DNA from: an uncultured Bacilli bacterium
Lineage (GTDB): Bacteria > Bacillota_I > Bacilli_A > RF39 > UBA660
NCBI GenBank assembly: GCA_934133155.1
Contig: CAKPAT010000005.1
Location: 1 to 22,936, forward strand
DNA length: 22,936 nt
Direction: 5' to 3'
The position numbers and the translations under genes were made by a program. The first letter of the stretch is position 1. Each line of letters opens with the position of its first letter. A model generated the notes under the pieces. The model did not search any database. It saw only the letters and a program-made list of their open reading frames with translations, and was not told the origin of the DNA. Below, one piece after another: positions 7,333-14,998 of the stretch.

Positions 7333-7341
7333 TGCTATAAT
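7333..7341 (+). promoter_or_regulatory. Extended -10 promoter of the rpiB-spoIID unit
   Basis: TGCTATAAT is a perfect extended -10 (TATAAT at 7336-7341). No convincing -35 is seen 16-18 bases upstream. The start site would be near 7348, about 13 bases before the ATG at 7361. Confidence 0.6.
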
Positions 7342-7360
7342 AAGACTGGAAGGTGATGAA

Positions 7361-7870
7361 ATGAAAGAAGTAGAAATAATCAATGAAAAAACACAAATAG
7401 AAAAAAACAAACCGGAAATAGTTAAAGAAAAAACAAAGATAGGTATTGCGTCAGATCACCGCGGATATGATTTAAAACAAAAACTTACAAAATATTTGCT
7501 AAAAAAAGGATATACTGTTATTGACTACGGTTGTGATAATAAAAACAGTCATGATTATCCTGAATATGGTTTTAAATTAGGTGAAGCAGTAAGCCAAGGA
7601 AAAGTAGAAAAAGGGGTAGCAATTTGTGGTAGTGGCATCGGAATAAGTATCGCCTGCAACAAAGTAAAAGGCATAAGATGTGCTAAAGTAGATACAGTTA
7701 AAGAAACCAAATACACAAGAGAAGATAATGATGCCAATATAATTGCCATAAGTGGAGAAATGACCTCATGGAATGCTAAAGATATAGTAGATACATTTTT
7801 AAACACCAAATTTAAGGGTGAAGAAAGACATCAAAGAAGAATAGATATGTTGAATAATTATGGAAATTAA
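7361..7870 (+). CDS. rpiB: RpiB/LacAB-family sugar-phosphate isomerase, altered active site
   Basis: RpiB interconverts ribose 5-phosphate and ribulose 5-phosphate in the pentose phosphate pathway. After a charged N-terminal extension of about 25 residues the fold begins with KIGIASDHRGYDLK (His33). The catalytic cysteine is present in AICGSGIGISIACNKVKGIR (Cys89), and the phosphate-binding ERHQRRI block is at the C-terminus. The loop that normally reads SRxHNDxNV reads TREDNDANII, so the ring-opening histidine (His99 in E. coli) is Asp122 here. Activity or substrate may differ. GGTGAT lies 3 bases before the start. The 3' end overlaps the next gene by 11 bases. 169 residues against about 149 for typical RpiB. 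Confidence 0.88.
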   Translation: MKEVEIINEKTQIEKNKPEIVKEKTKIGIASDHRGYDLKQKLTKYLLKKGYTVIDYGCDNKNSHDYPEYGFKLGEAVSQGKVEKGVAICGSGIGISIACNKVKGIRCAKVDTVKETKYTREDNDANIIAISGEMTSWNAKDIVDTFLNTKFKGEERHQRRIDMLNNYGN

Positions 7871-8057
7871 ATCTATTTTATATATCATAATAACAATACT
7901 TACAATATGGGCAATTGAAAGCCTAAACATTTCCGGAATATTTAAAAAAAACAGATATTATCAAGCAAGGGTATTATACCTAATAGTAAGCATGGCTTTA
8001 TCATACTTAGTCGTTAATTTTTTATATGATTTATTTAATTATACAAAAATTATGTAA
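7860..8057 (+). CDS. DUF1146 (YwzB-like) small membrane protein
   Basis: The 65-residue protein has two hydrophobic segments (about 5-20 and 38-58) joined by a basic stretch, GIFKKNRYYQARVLYL. This resembles the RIDRLFKKN...QARVL signature I associate with DUF1146/YwzB. In B. subtilis ywzB lies upstream of the murAA-spoIID region, so its place just before spoIID supports the call. It overlaps the end of the rpiB-like gene by 11 bases and has no clear ribosome-binding site of its own, suggesting coupled translation. Function unknown. Confidence 0.75.
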   Translation: MEIKSILYIIITILTIWAIESLNISGIFKKNRYYQARVLYLIVSMALSYLVVNFLYDLFNYTKIM

Positions 8058-8068
8058 GGAGATAACGT

Positions 8069-8980
8069 ATGAAAAAGTTTATACTAACCACACTATTAGT
8101 ACTTATAATACCTTTTTTTACTGTCAAAATATTTACAAAAATAGATAATATAAACTTTAAATATATAAGCAATCAAATGATAAAAGTAAAAAATGAACAA
8201 ACAAATGAAATACTAACACTACCTTTTGAAGAATACATAAAAGGAGTAGTATCTGGTGAAATGCCCGCAAATTTTGAACTAGAAGCTCTAAAAGCCCAAG
8301 CTGTCGCCTCACGTAGTTATGCTTTATATAAAATTCAAAATAATAAAAATACCGAATATGACATCGTAAACACAACCGCAAACCAAGTTTATTTAACCGA
8401 CGAAGAATTAAAAGAAAAATGGAAAGATAAATACACCAAAAATATAAACAAAATAAAAAAAGCCATTAATGAGACATCAGGAGAATACCTAACCTATCAA
8501 GGAAAAGTCGCAAATGCCCTATTTTTTTCCACCAGCACTGGAAAAACCGAAAATAGTGAAGATGTGTTTGTTTCAAAACTGCCGTATTTAAGAAGTGTTG
8601 AAAGTACGTGGGATGAATTATCACCATCTTACACGAGTGTAGTAAAAATGGATTTAAAAACATTTTATGAAAAATTAAATTTAACTTATAATGATACCTT
8701 AAACATAGAAGTGCTAGAAAAAACAAACACAGGAAGAGTAAAAAAAATAAAAATTAATGATATAGAGTTAAACGGGAGAGATGTTGCCACAAAATTAAAT
8801 TTAAAATCAAATTGTTTTGAAATTATAAATGAAAATAGTAATCTAACAATTACCACTAAAGGTTTTGGACATGGAGTTGGCATGAGTCAGTATGGTGCCA
8901 ATGGAATGGCCAAAGAAGGATATAAATACAACGAAATATTAAGTCATTATTATAATCAAACAAAAATAGAAAAAATTTAA
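8069..8980 (+). CDS. spoIID: Stage II sporulation protein D, peptidoglycan lytic transglycosylase
   Basis: SpoIID is a mother-cell membrane protein that, with SpoIIM and SpoIIP, thins septal peptidoglycan and drives engulfment; it cleaves denuded glycan strands. An N-terminal signal anchor (about 4-24) is followed by VSGEMPANFELEALKAQAVA with the catalytic-position Glu64, then GKTENSEDVF and the C-terminal FGHGVGMSQYGANGMAKEGY. At 303 residues it is close to the usual 340. The motif often written YHSTSGG reads FFSTSTG, so a histidine is lost. AAGGAG lies before the ATG. SpoIIQ follows. SpoIID-like proteins also occur outside sporulation, but the neighbours spoIIQ, spoIIID and mbl argue for the sporulation role. 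Confidence 0.9.
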   Translation: MKKFILTTLLVLIIPFFTVKIFTKIDNINFKYISNQMIKVKNEQTNEILTLPFEEYIKGVVSGEMPANFELEALKAQAVASRSYALYKIQNNKNTEYDIVNTTANQVYLTDEELKEKWKDKYTKNINKIKKAINETSGEYLTYQGKVANALFFSTSTGKTENSEDVFVSKLPYLRSVESTWDELSPSYTSVVKMDLKTFYEKLNLTYNDTLNIEVLEKTNTGRVKKIKINDIELNGRDVATKLNLKSNCFEIINENSNLTITTKGFGHGVGMSQYGANGMAKEGYKYNEILSHYYNQTKIEKI

Positions 8981-8990
8981 GTATAAAATT

Positions 8991-9017
8991 TCTAATATTA
9001 ACCAAAATGATATTAGA
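8991..9017 (+). repeat. Inverted repeat overlapping the spoIIQ ribosome-binding site
   Basis: TCTAATAT (8991-8998) and ATATTAGA (9010-9017) form a perfect 8-bp stem with an 11-base loop. The 3' arm covers the first bases of the ribosome-binding site AGAGGTGAG (9015-9023), so folding would partly hide it. No T-run follows, so it is not a terminator. GTATA at 8981-8985 resembles the -35 of forespore promoters, but I see no matching -10. Confidence 0.55.
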
Positions 9018-9026
9018 GGTGAGAAA

Positions 9027-9674
9027 ATGGGAGAAACAGAACAAGCTAAATTAAAAGTTATTTATATCTTAAGTGTTGTTGCGTCAGTACTTATAATCGC
9101 TCTTTTCTATGTCAGCATATCTAATCAAAAATTAGAAACTAAACCAGAAGTAGAAGATTATACTTACGTTTCTAAACTATTTGATGAATCTGTATCCACG
9201 GTCGTAAATAGTGTAGAAACAATCAGTAAGCCTTACAGTAATAATTCTGTAAAAATAGTTCAAAATTATTATAACTATAAAGATGACGAAGAAAATCAAG
9301 AAAACTCAATCATATCATATGATAGAACATACATCCAAAATAACGGGATTGCTTATGGTGGTATAAATGATACATTTGACGTTTTATCAATCGCATCAGG
9401 AAAAGTAACCAGCGTAAAAGAAGACAACTTACTAGGAAAAGTAGTCAGAATAACTCATGAAAATAATGTCGAAAGCATTTATAGCTCATTAAGCGAAGTA
9501 ACTGTAAAAGAAGGCGACCAAGTAACTGTCGGAACAATAATAGGAAAATCTGGAGAAGCTAATATAAATAAAGACTTAGGAAATCACGTCTTATTAGAAA
9601 TAGCAATTTCTGGAAATTATCTAAATCCCGAAGAATGTTATACAAAAACAATAAATGACCTAAAGAGTAATTAA
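9027..9674 (+). CDS. spoIIQ: SpoIIQ-like forespore LytM protein, catalytically degenerate
   Basis: SpoIIQ is a forespore membrane protein whose LytM domain binds SpoIIIAH across the intermembrane space during engulfment. One membrane anchor lies at about 11-32. After a linker, an M23/LytM domain spans about 105-205 (FDVLSIASGKVTSV, KEGDQVTVGTIIGKSGEA, GNHVLLEI). The zinc-binding HxGxD position reads YGGIN (110-114) and HxH reads HVL (187-189), so all three usual zinc ligands are gone; only the first His of HxH remains. That fits a structural protein. The B. subtilis version is also degenerate. Assignment rests on the domain, one anchor, length (215) and position after spoIID; a generic LytM protein is the alternative. 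Confidence 0.8.
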   Translation: MGETEQAKLKVIYILSVVASVLIIALFYVSISNQKLETKPEVEDYTYVSKLFDESVSTVVNSVETISKPYSNNSVKIVQNYYNYKDDEENQENSIISYDRTYIQNNGIAYGGINDTFDVLSIASGKVTSVKEDNLLGKVVRITHENNVESIYSSLSEVTVKEGDQVTVGTIIGKSGEANINKDLGNHVLLEIAISGNYLNPEECYTKTINDLKSN

Positions 9675-9686
9675 CACTCTTTTTTT
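9662..9686 (+). terminator. Intrinsic terminator between spoIIQ and essC
   Basis: AAAGAGT (9662-9668) pairs with ACTCTTT (9676-9682) around a 7-base loop containing the spoIIQ stop, followed by Ts. It separates the sporulation genes from the type VII secretion operon. Confidence 0.85.
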
Positions 9687-9699
9687 ATTTTAAAACTTA

Positions 9700-9708
9700 T
9701 GGTATAGT
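9700..9708 (+). promoter_or_regulatory. Promoter of the type VII secretion operon
   Basis: TGGTATAGT is an extended -10 (TATAGT at 9703-9708). No good -35 is visible. The start site would be near 9715, about 17 bases before essC. The motif looks vegetative rather than like a sporulation-sigma promoter. Confidence 0.5.
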
Positions 9709-9731
9709 GTATCTAGAATAGAGGGAAAGAT

Positions 9732-12700
9732 ATGCTAGTATACTTAATAAAAAGTAATGAAATAACCAGTTTAAGATTACCAAACAAAATTCAAGGAAAC
9801 TATTTCATAAGTTATAATAAAAAAGGAAAACAAATTAATTTAATCAATATTAAAGCAGAAGATAATAGGTGGATAATAAGTAGTAATGTAGATGTAAGAA
9901 TAATTCAAAATAATCAAACAATGCAAAAAGAAACATTGAGAGAGTATAATTTCTACGAATTATTAGCCTATAATACCGAAAAAATGTATTTATACGTCAT
10001 GCCACTATGGGATGAAACATATAGAAAATACACCTTTTTCAAAAATCAAGAAATAAGAATAGGAAAAAGTCAAGAATGCAACATCTACTACCCTAGCCCA
10101 GCCGTAAATAATGTTCATGCCCATATCACAAATGAAAACGGTCTATCAGTTTTATATAATACTGATGAAACCTTTGGTACATACATAAATAATAAAAAAA
10201 TAGAAAGACAAATATTAAAAACAGGCGATATAATCTTCATTATGGGTTTAAAAATAATATATATGGATAACTTTCTTGTCATTAATAACCCATATAATAA
10301 TCTACAGTTAGATAGTAAAATGTTCACACCACTTGTAATAAATGAGCCACAAACAAACACCAAAGAAGACCCTTATCTCACATCAGGTGAAGAATATTTT
10401 GAAAAAATGCCTAGATTTATTACAAAATTTAAACCAGAAGAAGTTATAATAGATGCCCCACCAACACCTAAAGGGATAGATGATAAACCATTAATTTATA
10501 CGTTAGGGCCAATGCTGACAATGAGCATGATGTCTATCGTGACCGTATTTAATGCTATAAGTAATATGGTAACCACTCAAAATTATTCACAGTCATTTTC
10601 CACTTTAATAATCGGTTTAGCTATGCTCGCAAGCGTAATCGTATGGCCTAGTCTTTCAAGAAAATATCAAAAAAAAATAGATAAAGAAGAAGAAAATGAA
10701 AGACAAGAAAAATATAAAAAATACCTAGAAGAAAAAAGTAACAAAATTCAAGCATTAATAGACAAAGAAAGACAAACAATAATTGAAAATAATCCCAGTA
10801 TTGACGAATGCGTAAACATCTTAATAAATAAAAAAAGAAACCTCTTTGAAAGAGAAATAACAAACGAAGATTTTTTAACCGTTAGATTAGGTCTTGGAAA
10901 TAAAAAACCAAACATCAAAATAAACTACCCAGAAGAGCACTTTACCATGGAGGAAGATAATCTAAAAGATTTATTAAACAGTATAATCATATCTAAAAAA
11001 TACATTAAAAACGTACCAATCACCACCTCACTCTATCAAAAAAATGTTACTGCCATATTAGGAAATGAAACAAACACCAATCAATTTATAGATAGTATCT
11101 TACTGCAAGTTATGACACTTCATTCATACCGTGACTTAAAAATAATATATCTTTCATCTAAACAAAATGACCATTTCACTTATTTAAAATTATCCCCTCA
11201 CCTACTTAATGACGACAAAACAATCAGATTTTATGGCGATAATCCAGACGACATTAAAATAATATCAACCTATCTATCAAATGTTTATAATTACCGGAAA
11301 AGTGAATATAAAGAAAACCTTTTCACACCATATTATTTAATATTAATAGATGATATAGACGTTTTAAAAAATGCTAGTATAATCAAAGAAATAACCGCAT
11401 CTAAAATAAACTATGGTTTTTCAGTATTATATCAAAGTCCAAATCTATCAAGCGTTCCTAAAGAATGCAAATGCTTCATTAATATAGATGGAAAAACATC
11501 AGGTATATTTGAAAACGAGTTAATAAGTGATAAAGAGCAAGAATTTACTCATGAAATGAATACTTTAAATCATATAAACATGAATAATGCGATAAGTATA
11601 ATAGCTCAAATACCATTAAAAACTAAAGATAGTGCAAATTTCCCTAAAACATTAGGTTTCTTAGAAATGTATGATGTTGGAAATATCGGCCAATTAAACA
11701 TACTAAATAGATGGCGAGAAAACGACCCAACCCACACATTAAGCGTGCCCGTAGGTTTAGACGAAAATGGTGAACAATTTAAACTTGATTTACACGAAAA
11801 AATGCATGGACCACATGGATTAATTGCCGGAATGACCGGAAGCGGAAAATCAGAGTTTATAATCACCTATATTTTATCACTCGCAATTAATTACCACCCA
11901 AAAGAAGTATCATTTGCTCTTATAGATTATAAAGGTGGAGGACTAGCAGGTGCCTTTGAAAATAAAGAAAAAGGCATAAAACTTCCACATCTAATTGGAA
12001 CGATCACCAACTTAGATAATTCAGAAATTAATAGATGCCTATCTTCTATCAGAAGTGAACTTAGAAGGAGACAAAAAAAGTTTAATGAAGCTAGAAATAA
12101 ATTAGGTGAAAGTACAATCGATATTTACAAATATCAAAAATATTACCGTGAAGGAAAATTAGACGAACAAATTAGTCATCTATTTATCATATCCGACGAA
12201 TTTGCTGAATTAAAAACCCAAAGACCGGAATTTATGAAAGAATTAATCAGTACTGCCCGCATTGGTAGAAGTTTAGGTGTCCATTTAATACTAGCAACCC
12301 AAAAACCACATGGAGTAGTTGATGATCAGATTTGGAGTAACAGTAGATTTAGAATTTGTTTAAAAGTCCAAGATAAAGCCGATAGCCGTGGCATGATACA
12401 AACAGACGCCGCCGCCTTATTAACCGATGTTGGAAGATTTTATCTTCAAGTAGGTTACAACGAATATTTTGCAGAAGGTCAGTCTGCTTACAGTGGTTGT
12501 AGTTATTATCCAAAAGAAAAATTAGAAAAGAAAGCTAATCAAGATATAATATTTGTTGATAATGTAGGCGCACAAATAAAATCAGTTACTGATATAACAA
12601 ATGCTGAAATACCAATCTCCGAAGGTGAAGAAATAACAAATATAGTAAAATATATAAGCACTTTAGCCAAAGAAGAAAACATCACTACAAAACAGTTATG

Positions 12701-14222
12701 GCTTGAAAAATTAAAAGAAAAAATATATGTTTCAGACATCATAAATAAATATGGCTATAGAACATCAAAAAATTTAATTAACCCTATAATTGGTGAATAT
12801 GACGACCCAGAAAATCAAACTCAAGGACCAGTTAATTTAAATATTGATGGAAATACTTTAATAATCGGTTCATCAGAAAGTGGCAAAGAAGATTTACTTA
12901 ACACGATAATTTACTCCACCATAATAAGACACAAAACCGAAGAAGTAAATTTCTATTTATTAGATTTTGGCAGTGAAAACCTAAGAATGTTTCAAAACGC
13001 TCCTCAAATTGGTGATTTTATAACAATAGAAGAAAAAGAAAAAGTAAATAATTTATTTAAAATGCTTAAACAAAAAATAGAAGAAAGAAAAAAAATACTC
13101 CATAACTATAATGGCGATATAAACCTTTATAGAGAAAAAAACAATCTAGAAAATATCGTAGTCATCATAAATAATTATGAAGTATTTTCAGAAACATACG
13201 ATATGTTTGAAACACTAGTATCCCTAACAAGAGACTGTAACAAATACGGAATATATTTTATACTAACAGCAACATCATCAAACATTAGAAGTCGTTTACT
13301 ACAAAACTTTGAAAAATTAATACCACTTAGGATGAATGATAAATATGAATACACAGGTATCATAGGAAAAACTGATGTAATACCAAGTGACATCAAAGGA
13401 AGAGGCCTAATAAAAATAAATAATAATATATATGAATTTCAAACAGCATATACCTATGATAATGAAAATTTATTAAACTACATTTCAAATATTTGTAAAA
13501 AATTAATAGAAATAGACGTCAAAGCACCAAGTATACCAGTACTTCCTAAAAAAGTAACATTAAATCTATTTTCAAATAACGATTCAAAAACACCAGTAGG
13601 AATAGCCTGTGAAAATTTAGAAAAAGTCAGATTTGATTTTAAAAACAACTTCACTACAATCATATCTGCTAATCAAACAGAAAACCTTATCCCATTTTTA
13701 AACCCATTATCAACCATACTTCCTAATTTATACATCTTTGACCCACTAGGTCTCGTACAAAATAATAGTCACTACTATAAAAATAATTTTGACACCGTTT
13801 TATCTTCTTTAAACGAAAAAATAACCGAATATAATAAAATTTATGAAGAAAATAACTATAACCTAGATGTCTTAAAAAATATAGAAAATATCACTATATT
13901 AATCGTAGATATAGAAACATTTTTCAAAAGATTAAAAGACAAAAAATTATTTGAAAAATTAATCGAAAATAGCCTAGAAATAAATAAAATAACCTTCATT
14001 CTTGCATCAGGCTACACAGAGTTCAAAACATACGAATATGAACCATGGTTCAAAACAAGTGTTAATAAAGCAAGCGGTATATGGGTAGGAAACGGATTAA
14101 ACGAACAAACAATTCTAAAAACAGGAAAAATAGTTAATATTGCCAAATCAAAAATACCAAATAATTACGGTTTTGTTTTATTGCAAGGTGACATAAAATA
14201 TGTTAAACTTATAGAGGAATGA
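9732..14222 (+). CDS. essC: Type VII secretion FtsK/SpoIIIE-type ATPase EssC
   Basis: EssC is the membrane ATPase motor of the Firmicutes type VII secretion system (T7SSb) and recruits WXG100 substrates. The 1496 residues match the usual length. An FHA domain shows RIGKS (109-113), a downstream VHAHI and FGTYINN; a second FHA-like region precedes it. Two membrane segments lie at about 253-275 and 286-306. ATPase domain 1 is intact: Walker A GMTGSGKS (700-707, Lys706), Walker B IISDE (Asp822, Glu823), and IGRSLGVHLILATQKP. Domain 2 has a P-loop-like GSSESGKE (1046-1053) with Glu for Thr/Ser, and domain 3 (from about 1285) has no recognisable Walker A. AGAGGG lies 6 bases upstream. First gene of the operon; ends in TGA. 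Confidence 0.95.
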   Translation: MLVYLIKSNEITSLRLPNKIQGNYFISYNKKGKQINLINIKAEDNRWIISSNVDVRIIQNNQTMQKETLREYNFYELLAYNTEKMYLYVMPLWDETYRKYTFFKNQEIRIGKSQECNIYYPSPAVNNVHAHITNENGLSVLYNTDETFGTYINNKKIERQILKTGDIIFIMGLKIIYMDNFLVINNPYNNLQLDSKMFTPLVINEPQTNTKEDPYLTSGEEYFEKMPRFITKFKPEEVIIDAPPTPKGIDDKPLIYTLGPMLTMSMMSIVTVFNAISNMVTTQNYSQSFSTLIIGLAMLASVIVWPSLSRKYQKKIDKEEENERQEKYKKYLEEKSNKIQALIDKERQTIIENNPSIDECVNILINKKRNLFEREITNEDFLTVRLGLGNKKPNIKINYPEEHFTMEEDNLKDLLNSIIISKKYIKNVPITTSLYQKNVTAILGNETNTNQFIDSILLQVMTLHSYRDLKIIYLSSKQNDHFTYLKLSPHLLNDDKTIRFYGDNPDDIKIISTYLSNVYNYRKSEYKENLFTPYYLILIDDIDVLKNASIIKEITASKINYGFSVLYQSPNLSSVPKECKCFINIDGKTSGIFENELISDKEQEFTHEMNTLNHINMNNAISIIAQIPLKTKDSANFPKTLGFLEMYDVGNIGQLNILNRWRENDPTHTLSVPVGLDENGEQFKLDLHEKMHGPHGLIAGMTGSGKSEFIITYILSLAINYHPKEVSFALIDYKGGGLAGAFENKEKGIKLPHLIGTITNLDNSEINRCLSSIRSELRRRQKKFNEARNKLGESTIDIYKYQKYYREGKLDEQISHLFIISDEFAELKTQRPEFMKELISTARIGRSLGVHLILATQKPHGVVDDQIWSNSRFRICLKVQDKADSRGMIQTDAAALLTDVGRFYLQVGYNEYFAEGQSAYSGCSYYPKEKLEKKANQDIIFVDNVGAQIKSVTDITNAEIPISEGEEITNIVKYISTLAKEENITTKQLWLEKLKEKIYVSDIINKYGYRTSKNLINPIIGEYDDPENQTQGPVNLNIDGNTLIIGSSESGKEDLLNTIIYSTIIRHKTEEVNFYLLDFGSENLRMFQNAPQIGDFITIEEKEKVNNLFKMLKQKIEERKKILHNYNGDINLYREKNNLENIVVIINNYEVFSETYDMFETLVSLTRDCNKYGIYFILTATSSNIRSRLLQNFEKLIPLRMNDKYEYTGIIGKTDVIPSDIKGRGLIKINNNIYEFQTAYTYDNENLLNYISNICKKLIEIDVKAPSIPVLPKKVTLNLFSNNDSKTPVGIACENLEKVRFDFKNNFTTIISANQTENLIPFLNPLSTILPNLYIFDPLGLVQNNSHYYKNNFDTVLSSLNEKITEYNKIYEENNYNLDVLKNIENITILIVDIETFFKRLKDKKLFEKLIENSLEINKITFILASGYTEFKTYEYEPWFKTSVNKASGIWVGNGLNEQTILKTGKIVNIAKSKIPNNYGFVLLQGDIKYVKLIEE

Positions 14223-14227
14223 TAGAT

Positions 14228-14473
14228 ATGGAAAATAAAATATTAATTGAATTGCACGTACCGCAAATCGAAGAAGTATACTCAGTATTTATACCCCTTG
14301 GAAAAACAGTTAGAAATGTGATAAATCTTTTAGAAGATGCTGTAATATCACTATCAAATGGTAGTTATCATAAATCAGATGTTAATTTATATGTCAGTGG
14401 TAAACTAATAGACCAAGGAAAATTAATAAAAAATAGTGGTATAACAAATGGTTGTCATGTTGTCATGATATAA
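14228..14473 (+). CDS. esaB: YukD/EsaB-like ubiquitin-fold type VII secretion protein
   Basis: YukD/EsaB proteins are small cytoplasmic ubiquitin-fold proteins needed for Firmicutes type VII secretion; their exact role is unsettled. The 81 residues show the beta-grasp pattern: LIELHVPQIEEVYSVFIP, a helix VRNVINLLEDAVISL, then VNLYVSGKLIDQG and a final NGCHVVMI. I chose the ATG at 14228 because AGAGGA (14213-14218) is 9 bases upstream. The ATG at 14219, which overlaps the essC TGA, directly abuts that site and is unlikely. It follows essC by 5 bases. Confidence 0.82.
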   Translation: MENKILIELHVPQIEEVYSVFIPLGKTVRNVINLLEDAVISLSNGSYHKSDVNLYVSGKLIDQGKLIKNSGITNGCHVVMI

Positions 14474-14483
14474 GGAGGTACTT

Positions 14484-14984
14484 ATGTATATAACGCCAAA
14501 TGGGATAAAAATTAGCTGTGATACCAGTTATAGTGAATTTAAAGCACAAATAGAAGCTGCCTTAAATCTTTACATTGAAGAAAAAGTAAGCGAATATACC
14601 CCAGAAATATCCATAACTGAAAACGGCTTAATCATTGTAGAAGGTTCAAACTGGGGACCATATCTTGAAAAATTAAATGACGACATAAATGCATCAGCAT
14701 CCCGTTTTGAAAACCTTTCCAGTCAAATAAAAAATAATTTTTCTTATAATAGTGCTCCCGATTGGAATAAAGATATAACAAACGTTACCAGTGAACTAAA
14801 AAAACTAACACTCACAATCGCAAATAACTATAATGACGCCGTAAGAGAAGCTTATATAAAATACCTTAAAATGCAGTATAAAAATAGACTTTTAGAAGAT
14901 GGGCAATTACGTAACAAATTCTTTAGCCCAGGAATAGATATATATGACTGTGAGCAAGCAAAGAAAAAAAGATATGAGAACTGA
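14484..14984 (+). CDS. Unrecognised protein of the type VII secretion operon (166 aa)
   Basis: I do not recognise this family. It starts 10 bases after the EsaB-like gene with TAAGGAGGT just upstream, so it is well translated. It is soluble with no signal peptide. The first 70 residues look alpha/beta (MYITPNGIKISCDTSYSEF, then ISITENGLIIVEGSNWGPYL); the rest is helical (LEKLNDDINASASRFENLSS onward, to AREAYIKYLKMQYKN-like segments) and resembles the long helices of WXG100-type proteins. NWG at about 58-60 recalls WxG but lies at the edge of a helix, not clearly in a turn. It may be a secreted partner or a chaperone for the next gene; this is inference from position. Confidence 0.8.
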   Translation: MYITPNGIKISCDTSYSEFKAQIEAALNLYIEEKVSEYTPEISITENGLIIVEGSNWGPYLEKLNDDINASASRFENLSSQIKNNFSYNSAPDWNKDITNVTSELKKLTLTIANNYNDAVREAYIKYLKMQYKNRLLEDGQLRNKFFSPGIDIYDCEQAKKKRYEN

Positions 14985-14998
14985 TAAGGAGCATAAAA

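Noticed and set aside
14219-14222. UGA read as tryptophan (Mycoplasma code)
   Set aside because: TGA ends essC, the 166-residue gene and the 492-residue gene at natural positions, each followed by a new start; conserved tryptophans are TGG.
14219-14227. ATG at 14219 overlapping the essC stop as start of the EsaB-like gene
   Set aside because: The ribosome-binding site AGAGGA directly abuts it; the ATG at 14228 has proper 9-base spacing.
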